Part shown: piece by piece, positions 1 to 7,260 of the stretch
Position numbering within the stretch: position 1 is the first letter of the stretch
How the letters are laid out: each line of letters opens with the position of its first letter
Assembly: GCF_029589435.1 (NCBI RefSeq)
Contig: NZ_JARRAG010000001.1
Span: forward strand, 1,664,808 to 1,728,807
Direction of reading: 5' to 3'
DNA length: 64,000 nt
DNA from: Paludisphaera mucosa
Lineage (GTDB): Bacteria; Planctomycetota; Planctomycetia; Isosphaerales; Isosphaeraceae
The notes under the pieces: model-generated
What the model saw: only the letters and a program-made list of their open reading frames with translations
What the model was told of the DNA's origin: nothing
The model's database searches: none
Made by a program: the position numbers and the translations under genes

Positions 1-121
1 GTTCCGGCTCCTGCCGATCATCCCGCCGCCGGTCCAGAGCGAGACTTCCCGCTACCTGGCCGCGATGGACGCGGAGCCGAATCGTCGCTCCCGGCCCCGG
101 ACGCAGGCCTCCGGCGAGTGA
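1..121 (+). CDS. C-terminal end of an unidentified protein (5' truncated)
   Basis: The second reading frame is open from the window edge to a TGA at 119-121 and encodes about 39 residues, beginning FRLLPIIPPP and ending in a basic, polar tail. The composition (a proline-containing stretch, then Asp/Glu/Arg) looks like a real C-terminus. Frame 1 is also open past this point, so the call is tentative. No family can be named. The coding end is followed by about 300 bp without a gene. Confidence 0.4.
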   Translation, partial: FRLLPIIPPPVQSETSRYLAAMDAEPNRRSRPRTQASGE

Positions 122-421
122 ATTGAGAATCCGCTTTTTTCCGCCCCCGCCCCGGCGGGGGTGTCCTTGCCCGCCTTACCTGAATCCACTACGCATGCTG
201 GATTTCGAGACCTGATCCAAGACCTCATCTCTTAGGGATGCAGGCTTCGTTTCGTTTTGCGCGCGGCGATGGTGCCGCGAAGATTGGCGTCGGCTTCGCA
301 GGTCGTTGTTGACCTTGCCCGTTAGGACGTTCTGGCTAGAATGCCGACGCTCACGGAATGACGAGCGGCGCAGCTCTGACTCGCGCCCGATCCCGATACG
401 TCCCCGCCGGAAGGAGCCTGC
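122..421. other. Intergenic region upstream of the phosphatase pair
   Basis: No convincing gene. It holds a short GC hairpin (stem CCCCCGCC 144-151 with GGCGGGGG 154-161) with no T-run on either side. A possible promoter lies at 315-342. A long minus-strand open frame crosses this region but is arginine/histidine-rich shadow coding. Confidence 0.5.
315..342 (+). promoter_or_regulatory. Possible sigma70 promoter for the phosphatase genes
   Basis: TTGCCC at 315-320 and TAGAAT at 337-342 are 16 bp apart. The -10 matches five of six consensus bases and the -35 four of six. It would give a leader of roughly 70 nt before the GTG at 422. Read by eye only. Confidence 0.35.
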
Positions 422-1207
422 GTGGTCCGTCGTCGCCCGGTCCTGTGGATACTCGGCGTCTCCGGCCTGCTGATCGTGGGTCTGGCGGCGAGCCTGGCGG
501 TCGCCCGAGATCGATGGATGGAGAAGCGCGTCCAGGTGGTCTACCCCGGTCGTCTCGTTCGTGGGGCCTGGCAGCAGCCGATGCCCCTGAGGCGGATCGT
601 CGCCCGCGAGGGGATCAAGACGATCGTCACCCTGACCGCCATCAATTCCACGGACCAGAAGTTCGTGAGCCAGAGCCAGGTCGTCCGCGATCAGGGCCTC
701 GACTGGGTGATCGTGCCGATGCGCGGCTCGCGAGCGACGGTCGAGCAGATGGCGATCGCGGCCGACTTGCTGGCCGACCCTACACGTCAGCCCGTCTTTT
801 TCCACTGCGTCGCCGGACATCATCGCACGAGCCTGGCCCATGCGGCTTACCTGATCCGGCACGAGGGGTATTCTGCGAGACAGGCATGGGAAACCATCTC
901 GGCCTACTCCTGGGCCCGGCCTGACGCGCTCGTCGATCGCAACGATCAATTCCTGATAGAAGAATTCGCGCGGGTCCAGGAGACGCTGGCCCCGGAACCC
1001 GGCAGCGGCTACTGGGAGGTCGGGAGTGGCAAGCACGCGCAGACGGCTCGTTCGCAAGACCCTGGCGATGCTCGCCTTGCTGCTCCTGGGCCCGACGGCC
1101 TGGATCGGCTGGAACCAGGCGCACGACAACTTCGGGATCGTGCAGCCGGCCCGGATCTTCCGATCGGCGCAGATGTCGCCGACGCATCTGGCCAAGGCCC
1201 TTCGTGA
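422..1207 (+). CDS. Membrane-anchored dual-specificity/tyrosine phosphatase-like protein
   Basis: GTG start with AAGGAG at 411-416, five bases upstream. Residues 7-28 form one hydrophobic segment after a basic N-terminus (MVRRRP), so the catalytic part probably lies outside the cytoplasm. The PTP loop is HCVAGHHR: Cys129 and Arg135 give the C-x5-R signature of cysteine-dependent phosphatases. The substrate is unknown; protein phosphotyrosine or a phospholipid/inositol phosphate head group is possible. Family homology ends near residue 200. The last 60 residues are read through the start of the next phosphatase gene in another frame and are low-complexity Gly/Ala/Arg/Asp, so they may be a stop-loss tail or mark a sequencing frameshift. 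Confidence 0.75.
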   Translation: MVRRRPVLWILGVSGLLIVGLAASLAVARDRWMEKRVQVVYPGRLVRGAWQQPMPLRRIVAREGIKTIVTLTAINSTDQKFVSQSQVVRDQGLDWVIVPMRGSRATVEQMAIAADLLADPTRQPVFFHCVAGHHRTSLAHAAYLIRHEGYSARQAWETISAYSWARPDALVDRNDQFLIEEFARVQETLAPEPGSGYWEVGSGKHAQTARSQDPGDARLAAPGPDGLDRLEPGARQLRDRAAGPDLPIGADVADASGQGPS

Positions 1208-1751
1208 CCACGGCGTCCGCACGGTCCTGAACCTCCGCGGGCCGAACCCGAATCAGTCGTGGTACCGTGACGAACGCGCCGCAAGCCTCGCCGCCGGGGC
1301 GACCCAGGTCGACGTCTCGCTCTCGTCTTGCGTCTGGATGTCCCGAATCCAGCTCCGCACACTGATCCGCGCCTTAGACGAGATGCGTTATCCGATCCTG
1401 ATCCACTGCGCATGGGGATCGGAGCGGACGGGCCTGGTCTCAGCCATCGCCGAGCTGCTGCGCGAGGGCTCAACGCTCGACGACGCTCGCGCCCAGCTCG
1501 CGTTACGTTATCTCTACCTCCCCGTCGGCGACGGCCGGATCATGTCGGAAGCCATCGATCAGTATGAGGCGTGGTTGAAATCAGAGGGCGACGAGCATCG
1601 GCCCGAGGTGTTCCGGCGCTGGGCCGAGTCCGGCTACCGGCCGGGAAAACCGAGCCGCGAGGATTGGCCTTATGACCCTTATCCCCTGATCTTGATCACG
1701 CCCCCGCCGACCCCCCAGACGGCGGGAGAAGTCGGACCCACGCGGCGTTGA
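1026..1751 (+). CDS. Second membrane-anchored tyrosine phosphatase-like protein
   Basis: Paralogue-like neighbour of the preceding gene with the same design: a basic N-terminus (STRRRLVRK), one membrane segment at about residues 13-29, then a phosphatase domain with the loop HCAWGSER (Cys128, Arg134; C-x5-R). The stretch starting GIVQPARIFRSAQ resembles the N-terminal strand region of DSP/Siw14-type phosphatases. The GTG start is supported by GGAGG at 1015-1019, six bases upstream, and the membrane segment needs this start. It therefore truly overlaps the upstream open frame by 182 bp. A Pro-rich C-terminal tail follows the domain. Two adjacent exported phosphatases suggest a shared envelope substrate, which is inference. 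Confidence 0.78.
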   Translation: MASTRRRLVRKTLAMLALLLLGPTAWIGWNQAHDNFGIVQPARIFRSAQMSPTHLAKALRDHGVRTVLNLRGPNPNQSWYRDERAASLAAGATQVDVSLSSCVWMSRIQLRTLIRALDEMRYPILIHCAWGSERTGLVSAIAELLREGSTLDDARAQLALRYLYLPVGDGRIMSEAIDQYEAWLKSEGDEHRPEVFRRWAESGYRPGKPSREDWPYDPYPLILITPPPTPQTAGEVGPTRR

Positions 1752-1798
1752 TCGGCCGCAATGGTCGCTGCGGCGCCCAAGCCATGAGGGATGAGGCG

Positions 1799-2185
1799 AT
1801 GAACGAGGTCGTGACCTGCGATACGCCGATCCGCGTCCGGTACGCCGAGACCGACCGCATGGGTCTCCTGCATCATGCCAACTACGCGGTCTATTTCGAG
1901 ATCGGCCGGACCGAGCTGCTGCGCGCTCGCGGCGAGACCTATCGGGACGTCGAGGACGCCGGCTTCTTCCTCGTGATCGTCGACCTCGAGTGCAAGTTCC
2001 GCCAGCCGGCCCGTTATGACGATCTGCTGACCCTGAGAACGTCGGTCGCGCGTGTCACGCACGTCAAGATCGTCCACGAATACAAGCTCCTGCGCGACGG
2101 ACTTCTGCTGGCGGAAGGTCGCACGACGCTCGCCTGCGTTGACCGCGCGGGCAAGCCGCAGGCGTTACCGGAGATGCTTCGCTGA
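1799..2185 (+). CDS. Acyl-CoA thioesterase, YbgC/FadM (4HBT hotdog) family
   Basis: A 128-residue hotdog-fold thioesterase. Residues 14-31 contain the family signature RYAETDRMGLLHHANY, with Asp19 as the predicted catalytic carboxylate and the HHANY helix cap. Length fits YbgC-type enzymes, which hydrolyse short-chain or hydroxybenzoyl acyl-CoA thioesters in the cytoplasm. The open frame extends upstream to a TTG at 1748 and an ATG at 1784, but homology begins just after the ATG at 1799, which has GAGGG at 1786-1790 eight bases upstream. It follows the phosphatase genes by 47 bp and may be co-transcribed. The substrate cannot be told from sequence. Confidence 0.85.
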   Translation: MNEVVTCDTPIRVRYAETDRMGLLHHANYAVYFEIGRTELLRARGETYRDVEDAGFFLVIVDLECKFRQPARYDDLLTLRTSVARVTHVKIVHEYKLLRDGLLLAEGRTTLACVDRAGKPQALPEMLR

Positions 2186-2203
2186 AAGACGACGGGACGG
2201 AAG

Positions 2204-2707
2204 TCAGTCCTCGATGACGACGTCGCCCCCGAAGAACCGCTCGGCGTCGACTACGACCGAGCGGACGACGGCCGCCGCCTGTTCCTCGCTCATTCCGATC
2301 AGCTTGCGGACCTCCTCGACCCGGACTTGGTCCTCTTCACTCAGCCTGCGATCCGCGATGAGAGCCCTGATCATCATGATGAACTCGCCCTTCGTCCCGG
2401 ACGCGACCATGGCGTCGTCGAGCTTCAGGGCTCTCGCTTCACGCATCAGAAGAGGCCATTCGCCGCTCGATGCCGGGTACTTCTCGAAGATGTGGTGCAG
2501 CTTGCGCCGCCACTGGGTCTTGTCGAACTCGGATGCGGCGGCAGCGTCGGGCCCAGGCGTCGACTCCCCCGGAGTTTCGGAGGCCTCCTCCGGATCGGCA
2601 TCGAGTCCCCAGGCGTCGCGGAAACGCTCAAGGGACTCCTCCGAGGCGTCGAGGCGGGACTTGTCGCCGAGGAACCCTCGGAGGGCGCTGAGGAAACCCA
2701 TGATCAT
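2204..2707 (-). CDS. Hypothetical protein, possibly TerB-like helical C-terminus
   Basis: A 167-residue cytoplasmic protein. The longer frame starts at 2935, but its first 76 residues are Arg/Pro/Ser-rich and overlap the next gene. The ATG at 2707 has GAGG six bases upstream (a second ATG lies two codons on). Residues 1-15 are amphipathic (MIMGFLSALRGFLGD), followed by an acidic low-complexity linker. The C-terminal 90 residues are all helical in character; the piece ADRRLSEEDQVRVEEV recalls the acidic helix of TerB-like domains. That similarity is weak, so no function is claimed. The gene ends 18 bp from the convergent thioesterase. Confidence 0.6.
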   Translation of the reverse strand: MIMGFLSALRGFLGDKSRLDASEESLERFRDAWGLDADPEEASETPGESTPGPDAAAASEFDKTQWRRKLHHIFEKYPASSGEWPLLMREARALKLDDAMVASGTKGEFIMMIRALIADRRLSEEDQVRVEEVRKLIGMSEEQAAAVVRSVVVDAERFFGGDVVIED

Positions 2708-2777
2708 GCCTTTCCTCGTGAAGAGGTCGGCCGGCCCCTTCCGACCTGCCGACCGATGATGGAGCGGAACCCGACCC

Positions 2778-3809
2778 TCACCTGGACGCCGGCGACGCGG
2801 CCTCGGCGGGCTTGACCGAGGCCGGCTCGGGCTTCGGGGGCTGGGCCTTGGCCGTGAAGTAGTCGTAGACCTCGCGTGCCACCTTGGCGCAGAGGAGGTT
2901 GCCGGCGTTGTCGTCGGTCCAGCTCTGGTCCTCATTGTCGGTGGTCATCACGCAGAGCGCGACGGCCCCCCCCTTGGTCTCGATGACCCCCGCGCAGGTG
3001 CGGCTCTCGTCGACGCTGCCGGTCTTGAATGCGACCTTCGTGCCCGGCGGCAGGAAGCGGGGGAACTTCGCCTTGTCGTCGCAGCTCAGCAGGTGCTTCC
3101 ACATGGCCTCGCTCGCCTTCTCGTCGACGAGCTTGCGGGCGTTCAGCTCCTCGAAGAGCCTGACCATCTCGGCGGCCGTCGTGCTGCCGAGTCCGTAAAG
3201 CTTGCTTCGTTCGGGGAACACCGAGGTGTCGCGACGGAAGACCTTGGAGTGGATCTTGGTGTTGGGGCAGCCCAGCTTCTCCATCGTGGCGGCGGTGGAG
3301 CCGATCCCGATCGCGTCGAGGACGATGTTCGTCGCCGTGTTGTCGGAGAAGGCGATCATGGCGTGAACGGCGTCGACTAACGGAAAGATCGCGCCGTCGG
3401 AAAAATGGTCGGTCAGGATGCCCGATCCGGGGACCTTGTCCTGCTTCCGCAGCGTCACGGGCGCGTTCAGGTCGATCTTGCCCTCGGCGGCCTGACGGTA
3501 AGCCTCGATCATCACCGGGAACTTGATCAGGCTGGCGGTCGGCATCGGCTCGTCGGCGGCCAGGCTGTACGACTCGCCCGTCTTGAGGTTCTTCAGGGCG
3601 ACCGAAGCCTTCCCTTTGTGCGCCTTCGTTAGCTTCTCGATCCGCTCCGCGAGCGACGGCGGAGCGGCGGCGGTCGGCGGCGTCGGCTCCTGCGCGGCGT
3701 CGGCGCTCGCGCCGAGCGCCAGGGTCGCGGCCGCGACGAGCATGAGGACGGCCCGGCGGCCGGAACAGCGAGGCCGCGTGACGATCTGCTCACGTATCGA
3801 ATCGGGCAT
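2778..3809 (-). CDS. Exported serine beta-lactamase-like / DD-peptidase-like protein
   Basis: A 343-residue member of the class A beta-lactamase / penicillin-binding fold. Numbered from the ATG at 3809, it has the serine box TASLIK (Ser93, Lys96), SDN (155-157) and KTG (262-264), spaced as in class A enzymes. Residues about 19-39 form a signal peptide (RRAVLMLVAAATLALGASADA), so it acts outside the cytoplasmic membrane. I do not see a clear E-x-x-L-N omega-loop glutamate motif, so true beta-lactamase activity is uncertain; a DD-peptidase or other serine hydrolase role is equally possible. A TTG 48 bp upstream is an alternative start. It is divergent from the peptidoglycan amidase, consistent with a cell-wall role. 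Confidence 0.8.
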   Translation of the reverse strand: MPDSIREQIVTRPRCSGRRAVLMLVAAATLALGASADAAQEPTPPTAAAPPSLAERIEKLTKAHKGKASVALKNLKTGESYSLAADEPMPTASLIKFPVMIEAYRQAAEGKIDLNAPVTLRKQDKVPGSGILTDHFSDGAIFPLVDAVHAMIAFSDNTATNIVLDAIGIGSTAATMEKLGCPNTKIHSKVFRRDTSVFPERSKLYGLGSTTAAEMVRLFEELNARKLVDEKASEAMWKHLLSCDDKAKFPRFLPPGTKVAFKTGSVDESRTCAGVIETKGGAVALCVMTTDNEDQSWTDDNAGNLLCAKVAREVYDYFTAKAQPPKPEPASVKPAEAASPASR

Positions 3810-3940
3810 GATGGAGGATTCCGCTTGTGTCGTCGTTGCGGCGGGCCCAAAATTCAATTGTGATTCGCCCTGCGCCGCGAGTCCAGTCCTAGCCCTCTCC
3901 TCGTCCGTTCCCGCCTGGATGCTGATGTAAGGAGATCGAT

Positions 3941-4951
3941 TTGCATTCGCCTTCGCTCCGCGCCTCGATGCGCGGCCTCACCGCTTTCGGAATTCTCGGC
4001 CTAGCCTCCACCTGTCTCGTCGCCACGGCGGCCGACGCGCCCAAGCCGGGCGCGCGACTTGATCGCCAGGGTGATGAGATCGTCGTCTGCGGCCAGCTCT
4101 ACCATACGACGACCCCCGTCGTGCTCTGGACCGATCCGGGCGGTTACGACGCCTATCGCGTCGCGCCGCACTTCAGCGCCCCGGACAAGGCCAAGTCCAC
4201 GTTGCCGCCGACTCGCTTCGGCGTCCGCAAGAACGGCCTTTCGGAAGCTGAGCTGGCCCGCGTCCAGGCCGGCGGCTGGGACCTGCCGCTGCTGCAGCGC
4301 GTGGTCGACCAGTTCGTGATCCACTACGACGTCTGCGGCACCAGCCAGCGCTGCTTTCGCGTCCTCCACGACGAGCGCGGCCTGAGCGTCCATTTCATGC
4401 TCGACGTCGACGGCACGATCTACCAGACGCTCGACCTGAAAGAAGCCGCCTGGCACGCCACCATCGCCAACGGCCGCTCGATCGGGATCGAGATCGCCAA
4501 CATGGGCGCCTACTCGCCCGGACGGACCGCGTCGCTCGACAAGTGGTACGAGAAGGACGCCGACGGCCGGGTGAAGATCAAGCTCCCGGGCAGCCCGGAG
4601 GAAAACGGTCTGCACAACCCGGGCGCCTTGCTCGCCCCGGCCCGCGACGAACTGATCAAGGGCAAGATCCGAGGCGAGGAGCTGGCCCAGTACGACCTGA
4701 CCAAGGCCCAGTACGAATCCCTCATGAGGCTCACCGCCACCCTCTGCTCGGTCTTCCCCAAGATCAAGTGCGACTACCCCCGCGACGCCTCGGGGTCCTT
4801 GCGTCTCGATACGCTCGCGCGACCGGAATTCGACGCCTATCAGGGCCTGCTCGGCCACTACCACGTTCAGACCAACAAGACGGACCCCGGCCCTGCCTTC
4901 CAGTGGGACCTGCTCATCGACGGGGCTCGGTCGAAGATGGCCGGGAAGTGA
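3941..4951 (+). CDS. Exported N-acetylmuramoyl-L-alanine amidase (Amidase_2/PGRP fold)
   Basis: A zinc amidase that cleaves the bond between MurNAc and the stem peptide in peptidoglycan. The TTG start is fixed by AAGGAG at 3929-3934, six bases upstream. A signal peptide covers residues 8-31. Zn-ligand candidates are His128 (FVIHYD), His172 (WHATIANGRSIGIEIAN) and the late histidine in the segment GHYHVQTNKTDPGPAFQW, which matches the H-x-x-x-x-x-K-x-DPGP ending of Amidase_2 enzymes. At 336 residues it is longer than minimal family members, with extra sequence before the domain and in the middle. Its last 38 bp overlap the antisense 3' end of the SGNH gene. Confidence 0.87.
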   Translation: MHSPSLRASMRGLTAFGILGLASTCLVATAADAPKPGARLDRQGDEIVVCGQLYHTTTPVVLWTDPGGYDAYRVAPHFSAPDKAKSTLPPTRFGVRKNGLSEAELARVQAGGWDLPLLQRVVDQFVIHYDVCGTSQRCFRVLHDERGLSVHFMLDVDGTIYQTLDLKEAAWHATIANGRSIGIEIANMGAYSPGRTASLDKWYEKDADGRVKIKLPGSPEENGLHNPGALLAPARDELIKGKIRGEELAQYDLTKAQYESLMRLTATLCSVFPKIKCDYPRDASGSLRLDTLARPEFDAYQGLLGHYHVQTNKTDPGPAFQWDLLIDGARSKMAGK

Positions 4952-6242
4952 CCTTCGGGCCCGGCGGGGAGGGGCTGGCCGACCTCCCCGACGTGGCCAT
5001 CAGAAGCGACACCCGGCGGGCGACGTACTCGGCCCAGACGTCGGCCCCCTTGGGCGAGAAGTGGTCGTCGTCGATGTGGCGGTTGTAGAGCGGGCTGCGC
5101 GCCATGCTCGCGCCGGTCTCCTTGGCCTGCTTCCGGAATTGCAGGTTCTCGTCGAGGAACCTCTCCAGCGGGTCGCAATAGTTCGCGGGCGGCCCTGGGA
5201 AGATGTTGTTGACGAGGCCCGGGTAGAAGCCGTCCTTGCGGCTGCTTTCGACCTGAGGATAGGTCGGCACCGGGACCAGGACGCAGATCGCGTCATGGGA
5301 TCGGCACCAGCCGAAGATGAGGTCGATCCAGTAGGCCGCCTCGTCGAGCCAGTCGGCGCGTCCCTTGAGGATGTCGAAGCCCTCGCCGAAGTCGTTGGGG
5401 CAGACGCTGACCACGACGAAATGGGGCTTCATCCGCTCGCCGTACTCGCGTAACGCGTAGTAATACTGCTCGGGCGAGTAGCCGATGTGTCCGGTGTTGG
5501 CGACCGAAACCCGCACGCCTTCCAGCTTCCAGAGCTGCGCGGTCAAATAGACCGGCGGGGTCTGGTCGTCGCCGTTGAACATGCCCTGCATGAATGAGTC
5601 GCCGAGGACCACGCCACGCAACGGGGCCGTGGGATCGGGCTCGGGACCGCGTAATCCCCACGAGTTGGTCGTCGTGATCGACGGCTCGTCGACGATCGCG
5701 CCGGCCTCGCCCGCGGCCTGGCGCTGGGCGGGCGCGTCGATCACCTGGAAGAGGCCGAAGGGTCCGTTGTGGAGCGTGACCTGTCGCAGCCAGACGGAAC
5801 GGGTGTTGGGCCGAAGCCGGTAGGAACGGCCCTGGTCGTCGGGCTCGAAGACCTGCGACGACAGCAGGAATGTTTGGTCGGCCCGGCCGTAGCGGACGAG
5901 CCCATGCTCGGGATCCATTCCGGCGGTCCGGAATAGCGCCCGCATCTTCTCGTCCGTGCCGTCGTAGAATTTCGTCAACACCTCGGTCGTGCCCTCGACG
6001 GCCCGCCGTCTCTTCCGCGCCCAGTCGGCCTCGATCTCGCTTCGATCCGGCCCCAGACCCGTCACCCAGCGGACGACGGCCGTCCGGGCGGCGTTCGCGC
6101 CCTGAACGGCGTAGAACCGCCCTACGCGGAACGAGGCGATCGTGCCGGCGACGAGCGCGAGCGTCAGGAGTATGATGAACCGCTTGAATCGACGCACGCG
6201 GCGCGAGGGGCTGGCGGAGGCGGGGGGAGGCGCGTGATCCAT
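4914..6242 (-). CDS. Membrane-anchored SGNH/GDSL-type hydrolase
   Basis: A 442-residue protein with a basic N-terminus and one membrane segment at about residues 21-36, so the body is probably periplasmic. SGNH blocks are visible: block I LGDSFMQG with Ser216, a block III-like CPNDFGEG with Asn283, and block V DDDHFSPKGA with Asp391 and His394. The fold covers esterases, lipases and polysaccharide O-acetyl-esterases or -transferases. Membrane anchoring and lone position fit an envelope or polysaccharide acyl-modification role, but the substrate is unknown. The C-terminal tail is Ser/Pro-rich and its codons overlap the 3' end of the convergent amidase gene. Confidence 0.82.
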   Translation of the reverse strand: MDHAPPPASASPSRRVRRFKRFIILLTLALVAGTIASFRVGRFYAVQGANAARTAVVRWVTGLGPDRSEIEADWARKRRRAVEGTTEVLTKFYDGTDEKMRALFRTAGMDPEHGLVRYGRADQTFLLSSQVFEPDDQGRSYRLRPNTRSVWLRQVTLHNGPFGLFQVIDAPAQRQAAGEAGAIVDEPSITTTNSWGLRGPEPDPTAPLRGVVLGDSFMQGMFNGDDQTPPVYLTAQLWKLEGVRVSVANTGHIGYSPEQYYYALREYGERMKPHFVVVSVCPNDFGEGFDILKGRADWLDEAAYWIDLIFGWCRSHDAICVLVPVPTYPQVESSRKDGFYPGLVNNIFPGPPANYCDPLERFLDENLQFRKQAKETGASMARSPLYNRHIDDDHFSPKGADVWAEYVARRVSLLMATSGRSASPSPPGPKVTSRPSSTEPRR

Positions 6243-6332
6243 ATCATCGTCTCCGACGTCGTGCCCCGGCTCGGCCGCCGCGCGGACGCGCGGCGTTCGG
6301 GGCGCGAGTCACTGCTGGGGGAGGCTTGATCC

Positions 6333-7250
6333 ATGAGAATCGCCGTGACCGGTGCGACGGGATTCGTCGGCCGTTCCATCGTCTCACAACTGATCGGAGC
6401 GGGACACCGACTCGTCTGCTGGCGACGCCCCGCGAGCGACGTCGGCGGCTTCCCCAAGTCGCCGCCGGCCGGATCCTTGACATGGATCCAGGGAGGCCTT
6501 GGCGACGACCTTGCGGCCCGAGACCTGGTGGACGGGGTCGACGCCGTCGTCCACGCGGCCCTCGACCGACCCGGCACCGGCTTCCGCGGCGCGGAAGGGG
6601 ACGTCCTGGAGTTCGTGGAGCGAAACGTCATGGGGACGCTCCGGCTCATCGAGAGGGCGCGGGAGGCGCGCGTGTCCCGGTTCGTGTTCATCTCGTCATG
6701 CGCCGTCCACGACCTCATCCTGCCCGATCGGCCGCTCGACGAGACGCATCCGACGTGGAGCAGTAACCAGTACGGGGCCCACAAGGCGGCGATCGAGGCG
6801 TTCGTCGCGAGTTACGGGCTGGGCGGCAAACTGCCCATTTGCGCCCTCAGGCCTTGCGGAGTCTACGGTCTGGCCCGTCGTCCGCAGGAGAGTAGGTGGT
6901 TCGAGCTGATCCGGGAGGTCGCCGCCGGTCGTCCGGTCGAGTGCCGACGCGGCGGCAAGGAGGTCCACGCGGACGACGTCGCCCGAGGCGTCGAGATCCT
7001 GCTGACTGCCGATGGCGAGGCCGTGTCGGGTAAGATGTTCAACTGCTGCGACCGCTACATATCCGAGTACGAGGTCGCTCAGATCGCCCGGCGAATCTCG
7101 GGCACCGACGGACTCATCGCCGGAGAGGAGACCCGTCCCAAGAATCAGATTGCGACCGACCGCATCCAGGGGCTTGGGATGACTTTCGGCGGCACCGAGC
7201 TGTTAGAGCGGACGATCAGCCAACTCGTCGCCGCGGCGCAGTCTATCTGA
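6333..7250 (+). CDS. NAD-dependent epimerase/dehydratase (extended SDR)
   Basis: A 305-residue Rossmann protein. The dinucleotide-binding motif TGATGFVG is at residues 6-13, the catalytic Ser region is FISSCA (about 119-124), and the YxxxK pair is Y147/K151 in QYGAHK. Substrates are probably nucleotide sugars or related hydroxy compounds. GGGGAGG lies about 8-14 bases before the ATG. It stands alone between a minus-strand SGNH gene and a minus-strand adaptor gene, so context does not identify a pathway. Confidence 0.85.
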   Translation: MRIAVTGATGFVGRSIVSQLIGAGHRLVCWRRPASDVGGFPKSPPAGSLTWIQGGLGDDLAARDLVDGVDAVVHAALDRPGTGFRGAEGDVLEFVERNVMGTLRLIERAREARVSRFVFISSCAVHDLILPDRPLDETHPTWSSNQYGAHKAAIEAFVASYGLGGKLPICALRPCGVYGLARRPQESRWFELIREVAAGRPVECRRGGKEVHADDVARGVEILLTADGEAVSGKMFNCCDRYISEYEVAQIARRISGTDGLIAGEETRPKNQIATDRIQGLGMTFGGTELLERTISQLVAAAQSI

Positions 7251-7260
7251 AAGGTCGATC

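Noticed and set aside
144-161. GC hairpin after the first gene as a Rho-independent terminator
   Set aside because: The loop is only two bases and no T-run follows on either strand; it could be chance in GC-rich DNA.
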